The notes: generated by a model from the sequence alone, not told the origin. DNA of 64,000 nt from an uncultured Candidatus Melainabacteria bacterium (GCA_934667125.1 CAKULF010000004.1:1-64000), one strand, 5' to 3'; shown: positions 17,163-24,989, counted from the stretch's first letter. Program-made: numbers and translations.

Positions 17163-17909
17163 ATGGGACAAAAGACACATCCAACCGGATTTAGAGTAGG
17201 TATTATTGAACCATGGGTTTCTACATGGTTTGCTAAAAAAGGTCAATACGCTCTAAACATTGCACAAGACGCAAAAATCAGAAAATTCGTTAAGAAAAAA
17301 TTATACACTGCTGGTGTTTCAAGAATTAATATCGCAAGAAAAGCCAACAATGTTAATATAACAGTTGTAACAGCTAAACCGGGTATCGTTGTAGGACGTG
17401 GCGGTCAAGGAATTGATGAATTAAGAGCAGCAGTTGCTAAATTAATCAACTCTAATGCAGTTACAATCGACGTTGTAGAAGTTGCAAGAATTGATGTTGA
17501 TGCTCAATTAGTTGCTGAAAACATTGCTCTTCAACTTGAAAAACGTATCGCATTCAGACGTGCTATGAAACAAGCAATGCAAAGAACAATGCGTGCTGGT
17601 GTTCAAGGTATCAAAGTTATGGTATCAGGACGTTTGGGCGGTGCTGAAATTGCACGTAGCGAATGGGCAAAAGAAGGAAGAATTCCTCTTCAAACTCTTA
17701 GAGCTGACGTTCAATACGGCTTTGCAGAAGCTGATACTATAATGGGTAAAATCGGCGTTAAAGTTTGGGTATTCAAGGGTGACTTAATGCCTGGCGAAAA
17801 AGCTGATCAAAACATTAAAACTAAAAAATCAAGCGGCAAAGAAAACGGTCGTTTTCAAAGACGTCCAAGACGTGGTGAACAGCAAGAAGTACAAGCTGAA
17901 CAAGCGTAA
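17163..17909 (+). CDS. rpsC: Ribosomal protein S3
   Basis: The 248-residue protein starts MGQKTHPTGFRVGI. The KH domain motif GIVVGRGGQGIDEL is in the first half, and the C-domain GLGGAEIARSEW type motif reads GRLGGAEIARSEW. The C-terminus is a basic then Gln/Glu-rich tail of about 30 residues. It forms part of the mRNA entry channel and helicase. Confidence 0.98.
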   Translation: MGQKTHPTGFRVGIIEPWVSTWFAKKGQYALNIAQDAKIRKFVKKKLYTAGVSRINIARKANNVNITVVTAKPGIVVGRGGQGIDELRAAVAKLINSNAVTIDVVEVARIDVDAQLVAENIALQLEKRIAFRRAMKQAMQRTMRAGVQGIKVMVSGRLGGAEIARSEWAKEGRIPLQTLRADVQYGFAEADTIMGKIGVKVWVFKGDLMPGEKADQNIKTKKSSGKENGRFQRRPRRGEQQEVQAEQA

Positions 17910-17939
17910 TTTAAGAAAACAATTAGGAGAAATATAAAA

Positions 17940-18344
17940 ATGTTAATGCCTAAAAAGACAAAGTTTCGTAAAAAAATGAAAGGCAATATGAAAGGGACTG
18001 AGACTCGTGGTTGCCAATTAGAATTTGGTCAATACGGTCTTCAAGCACTTGAACCTGCTTGGATTACTTCAAGACAAATCGAAGCTGCTAGACGTGTAAT
18101 TACAAGAAAAATTAAACGTGGTGGTAACGTTTGGATTAAAATCTTCCCTGATAAACCAATCACTGCAAAACCTGCTGAAACTCGTATGGGTAAAGGTAAA
18201 GGTAATCCTGAATATTGGGTAGCAGTAGTTAAACCGGGCAGAATTTTATTTGAAGTACAATTCGATATTAAAGCTGAAGCAATTGAAGCTTTAAATCTAG
18301 CTGCTCAAAAATTGCCTATCAAATTAAAAGTAGTAGAAAAGTAG
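17940..18344 (+). CDS. rplP: Ribosomal protein L16
   Basis: The 134-residue protein starts MLMPKKTKFRKKMKGNMKG, like most L16 proteins, so the first ATG is kept. The GKGKGNPEYWVAVVKPGRI motif is present. It binds near the A-site tRNA elbow and is needed late in 50S assembly. Confidence 0.98.
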   Translation: MLMPKKTKFRKKMKGNMKGTETRGCQLEFGQYGLQALEPAWITSRQIEAARRVITRKIKRGGNVWIKIFPDKPITAKPAETRMGKGKGNPEYWVAVVKPGRILFEVQFDIKAEAIEALNLAAQKLPIKLKVVEK

Positions 18345-18354
18345 GTAGGAAATT

Positions 18355-18552
18355 ATGAAACTTCAAGAAATAAAAGAAAAAACAATAGACGAATTAAAGG
18401 AATTAATTCTAGAAGCTAAAAAAGAATTATTTACTTTAAAAATGGGACATAATAAATTAAAACAATTAGAAAATACAGCTTCAATTTCAAACAAAAAACG
18501 TGAAATAGCTCGTATGAAAACTGTTTTAAGACAAAAAGAACTAAACGTATAA
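18355..18552 (+). CDS. rpmC: Ribosomal protein L29
   Basis: The 65-residue helical hairpin carries LKELILEAKKELFTLKMG and the C-terminal KREIARMKTVLRQKE, typical of L29 at the tunnel exit. It is eleven bases after rplP. Confidence 0.96.
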   Translation: MKLQEIKEKTIDELKELILEAKKELFTLKMGHNKLKQLENTASISNKKREIARMKTVLRQKELNV

Positions 18553-18563
18553 AGGATAATAAA

Positions 18564-18809
18564 ATGCCTAAAAAAGTAAGACAAGGTACAGTAGTGAGCG
18601 ACAAAATGGATAAAGCAATTGTTGTAGAAGTTGCTGAAAAAAAAGCTCACAAAAAATACAAAAAGACAATGACGTTTACAAAAAACTTTAAAGCACAAGA
18701 CGTTAACAATACTTGCCATGTTGGCGATGTTGTTACTATCGTTGAATCAAGACCATTGTCAGGTTCAATCAGATGGACTCTTGATAAAGTTGTGAGCGTA
18801 GCTAAGTAG
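18564..18809 (+). CDS. rpsQ: Ribosomal protein S17
   Basis: The 81-residue OB-fold protein has RQGTVVSDKMDKAIVVEV and the conserved GDVVTIVESRPLS. It is a primary 16S-binding protein of the 30S body. Confidence 0.97.
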   Translation: MPKKVRQGTVVSDKMDKAIVVEVAEKKAHKKYKKTMTFTKNFKAQDVNNTCHVGDVVTIVESRPLSGSIRWTLDKVVSVAK

Positions 18810-18829
18810 TTAATATAAGGTAATTAGAT

Positions 18830-19198
18830 ATGATACAACAAGAAACAAGATTGCAAGTTGCTGATAATACAGGTGCTAAAGAGCTTCTTTGTATCCGTGT
18901 TATGGGTTCAAGCAATAAAAAATACGCTAGCGTTGGCGATGTAATCAAATGCGCAGTTAAAGATGCAACTCCGAATATGACAGTTAAAAAGTCTGATGTT
19001 GTTGATGCTGTTGTAGTTAGAACTAAACACGATATCAAACGTGCTGATGGTTCAGTTATCAGATTTGATGACAATGCAGCTGTTATCATTGCAAAAGACG
19101 GCGGCCCTCGTGGAACTCGTGTTTTCGGACCTGTTGCTAGAGAATTAAGAGATAAGAATTTCATGAAAATTATTTCTCTTGCTCCGGAAGTAATATAA
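18830..19198 (+). CDS. rplN: Ribosomal protein L14
   Basis: The 122-residue protein begins MIQQETRLQVADNTGAKEL, with RFDDNAAVIIAKDGGPRGTR near the middle and FGPVARELRDKNFMKI at the end, diagnostic of L14. It lies at the subunit interface, forming bridges with 16S rRNA. Confidence 0.98.
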   Translation: MIQQETRLQVADNTGAKELLCIRVMGSSNKKYASVGDVIKCAVKDATPNMTVKKSDVVDAVVVRTKHDIKRADGSVIRFDDNAAVIIAKDGGPRGTRVFGPVARELRDKNFMKIISLAPEVI

Positions 19199-19216
19199 TT
19201 GAAGGAATATAGGAAA

Positions 19217-19555
19217 ATGGCTAAATCTACAAATAAAAAACTTCACACAAAAGTAGGTGATCGTGTTATTGTAGTTTCCGGCAAAGACAAAGGAAAACAA
19301 GGTAACGTTAAAGCGGTTGATACTAAAGACGGCAAAATTTTAGTTGACGGTGTGAATGTTGTAACAAAAGCACAAAAAGCAAATCCTATGGCTGGTGTTC
19401 AAGGTGGTTTAAACAAAGTTAATAAACCAATCGACGCTTCAAAAGTAATGATTTGCTGCCCATCTTGCGAAAAAGCAACAAGAGTTGCTCATGAAGTTAA
19501 AGATGGCAAAAAAGTTCGTGTTTGCAAAAAATGCGGCGAAACAATTGATGTATAG
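19217..19555 (+). CDS. rplX: Ribosomal protein L24 with zinc ribbon
   Basis: The 112-residue protein has the KOW motif VISGKDKGKQG type segment (VVSGKDKGKQGNVKAV) at about 20-35. The C-terminus contains CPSC and CKKC pairs, a zinc ribbon found in some bacterial L24 proteins. I start at ATG 19217 (AGGA upstream) instead of a TTG 18 bases earlier. The spacer after it holds an unusual structured element. Confidence 0.97.
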   Translation: MAKSTNKKLHTKVGDRVIVVSGKDKGKQGNVKAVDTKDGKILVDGVNVVTKAQKANPMAGVQGGLNKVNKPIDASKVMICCPSCEKATRVAHEVKDGKKVRVCKKCGETIDV

Positions 19556-19637
19556 ACCACTTTAGTGGGGCATTGAAATTCGACAGGTTCGGGATGTAAA
19601 CGGGCAGAATTTCAAAGGCTAAGATAAGGAAATTAAA
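19556..19637 (+). promoter_or_regulatory. Structured spacer between rplX and rplE
   Basis: Directly after the rplX stop comes a small hairpin CCAC-TTTA-GTGG (19557-19568). It is followed by a perfect 9-bp stem TTGAAATTC (19573-19581) / GAATTTCAA (19607-19615) enclosing a 25-base loop that contains GACAGGTTCGGG. The neighbouring spacers are mostly under 20 bases, so an 82-base structured spacer stands out. In E. coli the S8 feedback site is at the start of rplE; a similar regulatory role is a guess. Confidence 0.45.
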
Positions 19638-20186
19638 ATGGCAACTGGTAATTTAAAAGACCGCTATACAAATGAAGTTAGAGCTAAACTTAAAGAAGAA
19701 TTCTCATATTCTTCTGAAATGCAAATCCCAAAAATGGCTAAAATTGTTTTAAACATGGGTGTTGGTGAAGCTTCTCACAACTCAAAATTAGCGGAAACTA
19801 TAGTTAATCAATTAACTAAAATTGCAGGTCAAAAAGCATTAGCTACAAAAGCTAAAAAATCAATCGCATCATATAAATTAAGAGAAGGAATGCCTGTTGG
19901 AGCTATGGTTACTCTTAGAGGTGAAAGAATGTACGACTTTTTCCAAAAATTAGTTTGCGTTGTTCTTCCTCGTATCCGTGACTTCCGTGGCGTTAGTCCA
20001 AAAAGTTTCGATGGTCGTGGAAACTATACTTTTGGTCTAAAAGAACAATCTTTATTCCCAGAAATTCACTACGAAGAAGTTGACAGAGTTGCTGGTATGA
20101 ATATCTCAATTATCACAACTGCTCGTACTGATGAAGAAGCTAGAAGCCTACTTAAACAATTAGGTATGCCTTTTAAAAATAAGTAA
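19638..20186 (+). CDS. rplE: Ribosomal protein L5
   Basis: The 182-residue protein has IPKMAKIVLNMGVGEA, KKSIASYKLREGMPVGAMVTL split across the usual positions, and RDFRGVSPKSFDGRGNY. It binds 5S rRNA in the central protuberance. AAGGAAATTAAA precedes the ATG. Confidence 0.98.
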   Translation: MATGNLKDRYTNEVRAKLKEEFSYSSEMQIPKMAKIVLNMGVGEASHNSKLAETIVNQLTKIAGQKALATKAKKSIASYKLREGMPVGAMVTLRGERMYDFFQKLVCVVLPRIRDFRGVSPKSFDGRGNYTFGLKEQSLFPEIHYEEVDRVAGMNISIITTARTDEEARSLLKQLGMPFKNK

Positions 20187-20207
20187 TAAATAGGAGATTG
20201 GTACAAA

Positions 20208-20414
20208 ATGGCTAAAAAAGCAATGATAGATAAAGAACAAAAAAGAGAAGCTTTAGCTGCTAAAGGAAAATATCCTAGAGTTAGACTTCACAACCGTTGT
20301 TCAATCTGCGGAAGACCACATGGTTATCACCGTGATTTCGGTATTTGCAGAATCTGCTTAAGAAAAATGGCTCACCAAGGTTTACTTCCTGGTGTTACCA
20401 AAGCTTCTTGGTAG
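20208..20414 (+). CDS. rpsN: Ribosomal protein S14, zinc (type Z) form
   Basis: The 68-residue protein carries CSICGRPHGYHRDFGICRIC, four cysteines binding zinc, and ends GLLPGVTKASW like other short S14 proteins. The long zinc-free form is absent here. It is the last gene before a strong terminator, which splits the usual rpsN-rpsH linkage. Confidence 0.97.
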   Translation: MAKKAMIDKEQKREALAAKGKYPRVRLHNRCSICGRPHGYHRDFGICRICLRKMAHQGLLPGVTKASW

Positions 20415-20427
20415 TATATAAGACTAT

Positions 20428-20460
20428 AAAAATTACCCCTCGTTTGAAGGGGTAATTTTT
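20428..20460 (+). terminator. Strong terminator after rpsN
   Basis: AAAATTACCCC and GGGGTAATTTT form an 11-bp stem with a short loop, followed by T residues. It closes the first part of the ribosomal cluster. Confidence 0.9.
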
Positions 20461-20516
20461 GTATTAAAAAATATTTACTTTAATAAAAACCTGTTTGATT
20501 AATTATAGTAACCTTT

Positions 20517-20855
20517 TTACCCTACTAAATCAATTGTTTTTCCTGTTTGAAGCGCCTGTTGGGCTTGTTTAACTATTTCATCCTTTGAAATATTGTCAAC
20601 TTTAAATTCTTTCCCGTTTGATAGAGTTAATGTAGTTGAAGATATTTTTGGCTCTTGAGTTTTTTCATCTTTAGCCCAAAATTCAGTTATATTGCTTATT
20701 TGAGTTGGGTTGATATAATCAACTCTCATTTTATCAAAATCATCAACTAAATATTTTTTCCCTTTCCATAGTTCAACATGTTGTGATTTCAAATCGCCCT
20801 TTTTAATTCTTAAATAGCCTGTTGAAGCTGGTGTTGTTGGTAAACTTATTGCCAT
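20517..20855 (-). CDS. Unknown small protein inserted in the ribosomal cluster
   Basis: The product has 112 residues. On the minus strand AAAAAAGGAGAG precedes ATG 20855 closely, so I reject the longer frame starting at 20888. It has no membrane segment. It reads as a small soluble beta/alpha protein, with a KKGDLKSQHVELWKGKKYLV segment that may form a strand-rich core and a C-terminal helix. It lies on the opposite strand between rpsN and rpsH, where most bacteria have none. No family is recognised. Confidence 0.75.
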   Translation of the reverse strand: MAISLPTTPASTGYLRIKKGDLKSQHVELWKGKKYLVDDFDKMRVDYINPTQISNITEFWAKDEKTQEPKISSTTLTLSNGKEFKVDNISKDEIVKQAQQALQTGKTIDLVG

Positions 20856-20888
20856 ATTCTCTCCTTTTTTAATTATAAAACTTCTCAA

Positions 20889-21024
20889 TAGAAAATTTTT
20901 CTTATATACAAATCTTTACAAAAATTTGCTTTTAAAATGTGTTTGAAATATCATTAAATATGCACAGTTGTGTGCGTACTAACTAAACTACGAGATAAAT
21001 TCTCGCAAGTAGAAAGGAAAACAA
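20889..21024 (+). promoter_or_regulatory. Leader of rpsH with two hairpins
   Basis: The 136-base gap must contain the promoter for rpsH-rplF-rplR, since a terminator lies upstream; I cannot fix the boxes. Two hairpins are visible: GCACA-GTTG-TGTGC (20962-20975) and CGAGA-TAAAT-TCTCG (20991-21005), the second just before the AGAAAGGA ribosome site. Confidence 0.45.
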
Positions 21025-21420
21025 ATGACAATCAACGATCCAATTGCTGACGCTTTAACAAGAATCAGAAATGCTAAAATTGTTAAACATGAGTCAGTTT
21101 CAATGCCTCACTCTAACCTTAAAGAACAATTAATTAAAGTTCTTAAAGAACAAGGTTATGTAGAAGGTTATGTTGTTGAAGAACAAAAAGGTTTTAAAGT
21201 AATCAATGTTACTTTAAAATATGACAATGGAACAAGCGTTATCACTGGTTTAACAAGAGTTTCAAAACCTGGCTTAAGAGTTTACTCAAAAGCTAAAAAC
21301 ATGCCAAGAGTATTTGATGGTATGGGTATTGCAGTTATTTCAACTTCTAAAGGTTTAATGACTGAAAAAGAAGCTCGTCAAAATAAACTTGGTGGCGAAG
21401 TTCTTTGTTATGTATGGTAG
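21025..21420 (+). CDS. rpsH: Ribosomal protein S8
   Basis: The 131-residue protein starts with NDPIADALTRIRNA and ends with STSKGLMTEKEARQNKLGGE, both S8 signatures. It binds the 16S central domain and, in E. coli, represses the spc operon. Here it heads a separate short transcript of three genes with long structured spacers. Confidence 0.98.
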   Translation: MTINDPIADALTRIRNAKIVKHESVSMPHSNLKEQLIKVLKEQGYVEGYVVEEQKGFKVINVTLKYDNGTSVITGLTRVSKPGLRVYSKAKNMPRVFDGMGIAVISTSKGLMTEKEARQNKLGGEVLCYVW

Positions 21421-21423
21421 TTT

Positions 21424-21510
21424 GCTGTGCGAAGTAAAAGACAAACGATGAGTTTGGCTTTTACGTAGACCTTAGATAGCTGCCGTAGCAATCTCTGATT
21501 GCACAGGCAG
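21424..21510 (+). repeat. Ribosomal-spacer two-hairpin element, copy 1
   Basis: This copy begins four bases after the rpsH stop. Hairpin A has GTAAAAGACAAAC (21434-21446) and GTTTGGCTTTTAC (21452-21464) around GATGA, 12 of 13 pairs with one A-G mismatch. Hairpin B is TGCC-GTA-GCAATC (21481-21493), loop TCT, GATTGC-ACA-GGCA (21497-21509). Copy 2 follows rplF, and a copy of hairpin A follows rplJ. Confidence 0.8.
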
Positions 21511-21601
21511 AAATATAACAAAATACCATAAAAATCAAAGGGTTAAATCGATACAACTCGATGCGGTCCCGCTTAAAATTACAAAGCAAAAGGAGAAAAA
21601 A

Positions 21602-22141
21602 ATGTCAAGAATCGGTAAATTACCAATTTCAATTCCAGACGGAGTTGAAGTAAAAGTAGAAGGAAATGTTGTTACTGCAAAAGGACCTAAAGGTACTGAA
21701 ACAGTTGAATTTCCTGCTGAAATCGAAGTAAAAATCGAAGAAAAAGAAGTTATTGTTAATCGCAAAGCTGATGATAGAAAATCAAGAAGCTTACACGGAT
21801 TATTCAGAACTTTAATTTCAAATGCTATTACAGGTGTAAAAACTCCATTTGAAAAGAAATTAGAAATCGTTGGGGTTGGTTACAGAGCAGCTATGCAAGG
21901 TAGCGCAATTAACTTATCACTAGGTTATTCTCACCCTGTAATTATTGAACCACCACAAGGTATCACAATTGCCGTTGAAGCTAACACAAATGTTACAGTT
22001 TCAGGTACAAATAAACAAATGGTTGGCGACGTTGCAGCGCTAATCCGCTCTAAAAGACCACCTGAAGTTTACAAAGGCAAAGGTGTTAAATACGCTGGTG
22101 AATACATTGCTCGTAAAGCTGGTAAAGCAGGTAAGAAATAG
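21602..22141 (+). CDS. rplF: Ribosomal protein L6
   Basis: The 179-residue protein begins MSRIGKLPISIPDGVEV and has KKLEIVGVGYRA and IRSKRPPEVYKGKGVKYAGE near the C-terminus. Its two L6 repeats bind 23S near the GTPase centre. An AAAGGAGAAAA ribosome site is present. An unusually long 181-base spacer separates it from rpsH. Confidence 0.98.
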   Translation: MSRIGKLPISIPDGVEVKVEGNVVTAKGPKGTETVEFPAEIEVKIEEKEVIVNRKADDRKSRSLHGLFRTLISNAITGVKTPFEKKLEIVGVGYRAAMQGSAINLSLGYSHPVIIEPPQGITIAVEANTNVTVSGTNKQMVGDVAALIRSKRPPEVYKGKGVKYAGEYIARKAGKAGKK

Positions 22142-22147
22142 AACTTA

Positions 22148-22233
22148 CTGTGTGTAGTAAAAGGCAAACGATGAGTTTGACTTTTACGAAGACCTTAGAT
22201 AGCCGCCGTAACAATCTTTGATTGCACAGGCAG
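22148..22233 (+). repeat. Ribosomal-spacer two-hairpin element, copy 2
   Basis: The copy begins six bases after the rplF stop. Hairpin A is GTAAAAGGCAAAC (22157-22169) / GTTTGACTTTTAC (22175-22187), again with one purine-purine mismatch at the same position. Hairpin B (22205-22231) keeps GCC...GGC and CAATC/GATTG. It is about 85% identical to copy 1 over its length by eye. Confidence 0.8.
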
Positions 22234-22336
22234 CAAGTCAATATAACACAGTACAACGAGTAACAACTACAAAAACAAGCCAATATAAACCAACCGAAAC
22301 GTAAGTAGGACTTGGTTTTGGTGAAAGGAAAAAGAA

Positions 22337-22699
22337 ATGTTTAAACAAGTAAACAGAAAAGAACAAACTAGAAGAAGACACCAAAGAGTACGTCTTAAAA
22401 TTTCAGGCGACGCTCAATGGCCACGTTTAGCAGTATATCGTTCAACAAAACACATTTATGCTCAAGTTATTGATGATGTTAAAGGAGTTACAATTGCTTC
22501 TTCATCTTCAAAAGTTAAAGAACTTGGCTTAAAACATGGTGGAAACGTTGAAGCTGCTAAGGCTGTAGGCGCTGATGTTGCTAAAAAAGCTTTAGCAAAA
22601 GGCGTTGAAGGCGTTGTATTTGATAGAGGCGGATTCTTGTTCCACGGACGTGTTGCAGCATTAGCTGACGCTGCTCGTGAAGCTGGTTTACAATTCTAG
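22337..22699 (+). CDS. rplR: Ribosomal protein L18
   Basis: The 120-residue protein has RLKISGDAQWPRLAVYRSTKH and VVFDRGGFLFHGRVAALADA, typical of L18, which binds 5S rRNA with L5. In most bacteria rpsE, rpmD, rplO and secY follow; here a terminator and 2.5 kb of non-coding DNA follow instead. Confidence 0.98.
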   Translation: MFKQVNRKEQTRRRHQRVRLKISGDAQWPRLAVYRSTKHIYAQVIDDVKGVTIASSSSKVKELGLKHGGNVEAAKAVGADVAKKALAKGVEGVVFDRGGFLFHGRVAALADAAREAGLQF

Positions 22700-22718
22700 A
22701 AAATAGGATAAATTCAAG

Positions 22719-22749
22719 AAAATGGACTCTACAATGGGGTCCATTTTTT
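22719..22749 (+). terminator. Terminator after rplR
   Basis: AAAATGGAC and GTCCATTTTTT form a 9-bp stem around a loop of about 11 bases, with a T run. It ends the rpsH-rplF-rplR transcript. Confidence 0.85.
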
Positions 22750-22828
22750 GTTGGAAAATTAAAGCTCGTTTAAGCTTTTGAACACTCCAACATTCCTAAA
22801 ACCATCACCCCGAACCCTTAAGTCATCG

Positions 22829-22847
22829 CCCTGAACTCGTTTCAGGG
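22829..22847 (+). repeat. CCCTGAA palindrome, copy a
   Basis: CCCTGAA-CTCGT-TTCAGGG, a 7-bp stem, within a longer conserved TCGCCCTGAACTCGTTTCAG block shared with 24047-24065. Confidence 0.75.
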
Positions 22848-22957
22848 TCTTTGTGTCATTGAAAACTAGACAACATTTAAAAAATAAGCAATTCTTTTAT
22901 AGCCAAGACTTACTATAAAGTATTAATCATTTTAAGCATAATTCTTATATAAAAAGA

Positions 22958-23193
22958 TAGCTATCAAAGAAATTCTTGTAACAAAAAATTTATCTATAGC
23001 AAAAGTGCATTCCGAATTTAATCATCCAAGCGTCAAATTTCATCTTGAAACAACAACTGGCTATCAAAGAATTGGCAAAATAACAACTTTATCGATAGCC
23101 AATTTTAATTCCAATATCGATTGAGCAATAAATTTCATACAGTCGATAACAGGATATCGAAGAAATTCTTAGAATTGAAGTTTTTCGATAACC
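22958..23193. repeat. 42-bp inverted-repeat units 1-3
   Basis: Units at 22958-23000, 23059-23100 and 23152-23193. Each is 42-43 bases, opens with a GGCTATCaAAGAATT-like end and closes with its imperfect reverse complement (AATTTATCGATAGCC-like). The unit at 23059-23100 is the cleanest. Half-copies lie at about 22885-22900. Confidence 0.75.
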
Positions 23194-23239
23194 ATTATTT
23201 TGATATTTTTTGTTTGCGTAACTCCAAACCTATGCGACG

Positions 23240-23258
23240 GTCGAATTTTTAATTCGAC
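23240..23258. repeat. Perfect hairpin next to the MITE-like element
   Basis: GTCGAATT-TTT-AATTCGAC is a perfect 8-bp stem, 12 bases left of the 151-bp inverted-repeat element. Confidence 0.5.
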
Positions 23259-23270
23259 ATATAAACATCT

Positions 23271-23421
23271 GCTTTTGTTAAAATTAATTTCACCGACAAA
23301 GTTCAAGCAAAGCTAAACGCTACTTTAAGGTAATTATCAGCTTCCCAGCGACAACTAAAAAATGACTTCCGTTTAGCTTTGCCCATTTTGAACATTTTGA
23401 GAAATTAATTTTAATAAAAGC
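23271..23421. mobile_element. MITE-like element, 151 bp with long inverted arms
   Basis: The outer arms 23271-23291 and 23401-23421 are 21-bp inverted repeats with one mismatch. Inside them lie GTTCAA (23301-23306)/TTGAAC (23388-23393) and a perfect 13-bp pair GCAAAGCTAAACG (23307-23319)/CGTTTAGCTTTGC (23370-23382). The centre of about 50 bases is unpaired. There is no coding capacity. It resembles a non-autonomous transposable element, but no second copy is in the window. Confidence 0.55.
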
Positions 23422-23460
23422 ATAAGCCTTAAGCCGTCTTTCTTTTCCTTTTTGGTTCTG

Positions 23461-23503
23461 TTTTTCTTTTCTTTGATCGGCGCTTGAACAAAGAAAAGAA
23501 AAA
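23461..23503. repeat. Oligopyrimidine palindrome, copy 1
   Basis: TTTTTCTTTTCTTTG and CAAAGAAAAGAAAAA are perfect 15-bp arms around 13 bases. The same design with the same flanks (TGGTTCTG before, ATGAACAAA after) recurs at 24439-24473. Confidence 0.7.
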
Positions 23504-23658
23504 TGAACAAATAAAATACGAAAATTTAGGTGGATAATTTCAATATAAGCAATTCTTTGATAGCCAAAGCTTACTTTAAATCACTTTAAATATAATCTCT
23601 TGACGCTAAAGATAAAGATGGCTATCAAAAATTTTAATCATGCAAAATTAACCCCTTT

Positions 23659-23678
23659 GTTACTTTTTAAAAAGTAAC
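23659..23678. repeat. Perfect 20-bp palindrome
   Basis: GTTACTTTTTAAAAAGTAAC is its own reverse complement. It lies within the repeat island with no gene nearby. Confidence 0.6.
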
Positions 23679-23903
23679 CAAAACCCTTGCCTAATGCAAC
23701 GCTCTAACAATTTCTAAACTCGTCCAATGCAAAAGAAACTCGGTCATTTTTTGTTAATTCAAAAAATAACCTCAAACATCTTTTGCGTCGTTGACTCGTA
23801 AAGAAATTCGTTATCGCTTATGCAATGGCAAGAAATGTTGCGAGAATAGGAAATGAGTAACGAAAACTAGGCTTTTGAATTAATTTTGGATACTCAAAAT
23901 TAT

Positions 23904-23946
23904 GGCTATCGAAGAAATTCTTAAAATAAAAAATTTATCGATAACC
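23904..23946. repeat. 42-bp inverted-repeat unit 4
   Basis: GGCTATCGAAGAAATTCTT opens the unit and AAATTTATCGATAACC closes it, the same design as units 1-3. Confidence 0.7.
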
Positions 23947-24046
23947 AGTTTTTATTCTAATGTTAATTTTATCAGTACTATTTTTTATTTAACGATTTGC
24001 AAACTTTTAAATTCATGGACGCTTCATCATCCCCCCTAGAATATCG

Positions 24047-24065
24047 CCCTGAACTCGTTTCAGGG
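24047..24065 (+). repeat. CCCTGAA palindrome, copy b
   Basis: CCCTGAA-CTCGT-TTCAGGG, identical to copy a and in the same orientation. Confidence 0.75.
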
Positions 24066-24275
24066 TCTTTAGATTGCTGAGAACTAGACGAAAATTGAAA
24101 AATAAGCAATTCTTCGATAGCCAATTTTCATTCCGATGTTTATTACTTTAAGAACAACTTTGAAATAGGAAAAAATAAAAAACAAGGCAAAAGAAAACAA
24201 AACAATAGAGCAGCATTCGTATTAACTCCTTGACCATCAAAGAAAATCTATAGCATAGCAAAATTTATAACCAAC

Positions 24276-24401
24276 TAACCAAAACCCACAAACGAAAGGT
24301 GGGAGGGCAAGCTACCCTCATGAAAATTATTGTGTGATTTGTAAAACCGATGTCTGTTGTCTTCCTAGTGCGCCCGACTCTCCTTTCGAGGGTTTTGGTT
24401 A
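24276..24401. other. 126-base structured element of unknown nature
   Basis: The ends pair: TAACCAAAACCC plus CGAAAGG (24276-24299) with CCTTTCG plus GGGTTTTGGTTA (24382-24401), interrupted by a small bulge. Inside is a GAGGG/CCCTC hairpin (24303-24319). The centre (GTGCGCCCGACTC near 24368) is less AT-rich than its surroundings. It could be a structured RNA or a mobile-element remnant. Confidence 0.4.
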
Positions 24402-24438
24402 ATGATATTTAGGCTTTTTCTTTTTACTTTTGGTTCTG

Positions 24439-24473
24439 TTTTCTTTTTCTTAATGCCAAAAAGAAAAAGAAAA
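24439..24473. repeat. Oligopyrimidine palindrome, copy 2
   Basis: TTTTCTTTTTCTT pairs with AAGAAAAAGAAAA. Flanks TGGTTCTG and ATGAACAAA match copy 1 at 23461-23503, while the arms differ. Confidence 0.65.
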
Positions 24474-24522
24474 TGAACAAATTAAAAGCGTAATCTATAG
24501 TCGAAGAGAAGTTGAAAGCTCT

Positions 24523-24989
24523 AGCTATCGATAAATTTTTTATTTTGACAATTCTTTGATAGCTGGTTTTTATCTTTATTTTTACAAGAATTATGTTTAA
24601 AATAATTAATTACAGGGTTTTAAAACTTCTTTGATAGTCAATTTATTATAAGATTTATGTCTTAAGTAATTAATATTGAAATAGATTTTGGTTATCAATG
24701 AATATTTTTTTAGATTTTTGTTTGGTTTTCAACAACCTAAAGACCCTGAAACGGGGTTCAGGGTGACGGTTTGGAGGAAATGTTGGGGTATCTATAGGTT
24801 TAAAAGCTTGTAAAAAATAATAATGATAAAATTGATACTTGAATAAAGAATGGCTAACGATAAATTTGTTTTTCTGCAATTCTTTGATAGTTGATTATTG
24901 CTTTAAAACAAATTTGCAGTTAAATAATTTAAATTGAAATAAAAATTGGCTATAGATAATTTTTTTATTTTGGCAATTCTTTAATAGCC
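24523..24989. repeat. 42-bp inverted-repeat units 5-7
   Basis: Units at 24523-24564, 24852-24893 and 24948-24989. All read GGCTATnGATAAwTTTTT-like at the left and CAATTCTTTGATAGCC-like at the right, in the opposite orientation to units 1-4. Further half-units are near 24629, 24690 and 25060. Confidence 0.7.
24744..24763 (-). repeat. CCCTGAA palindrome, copy c
   Basis: CCCTGAA-ACGGGG-TTCAGGG, in reverse orientation relative to copies a and b, judging from the flanks AAAGACCCTGAAACGGGG. Confidence 0.7.

Noticed and set aside
19556..19637. tmRNA gene between rplX and rplE
   Set aside because: The GGGG..TTCGACAGG resemblance is limited to about 20 bases, there is no tag frame, and the space is too small.
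24360..24401. Group II intron start (GTGCG)
   Set aside because: No reverse transcriptase, domain V or other intron parts follow.
24670..24879. Minus-strand frame of 69 residues in the repeat island
   Set aside because: It runs through a CCCTGAA palindrome and a 42-bp unit and has no convincing ribosome site or protein-like composition.
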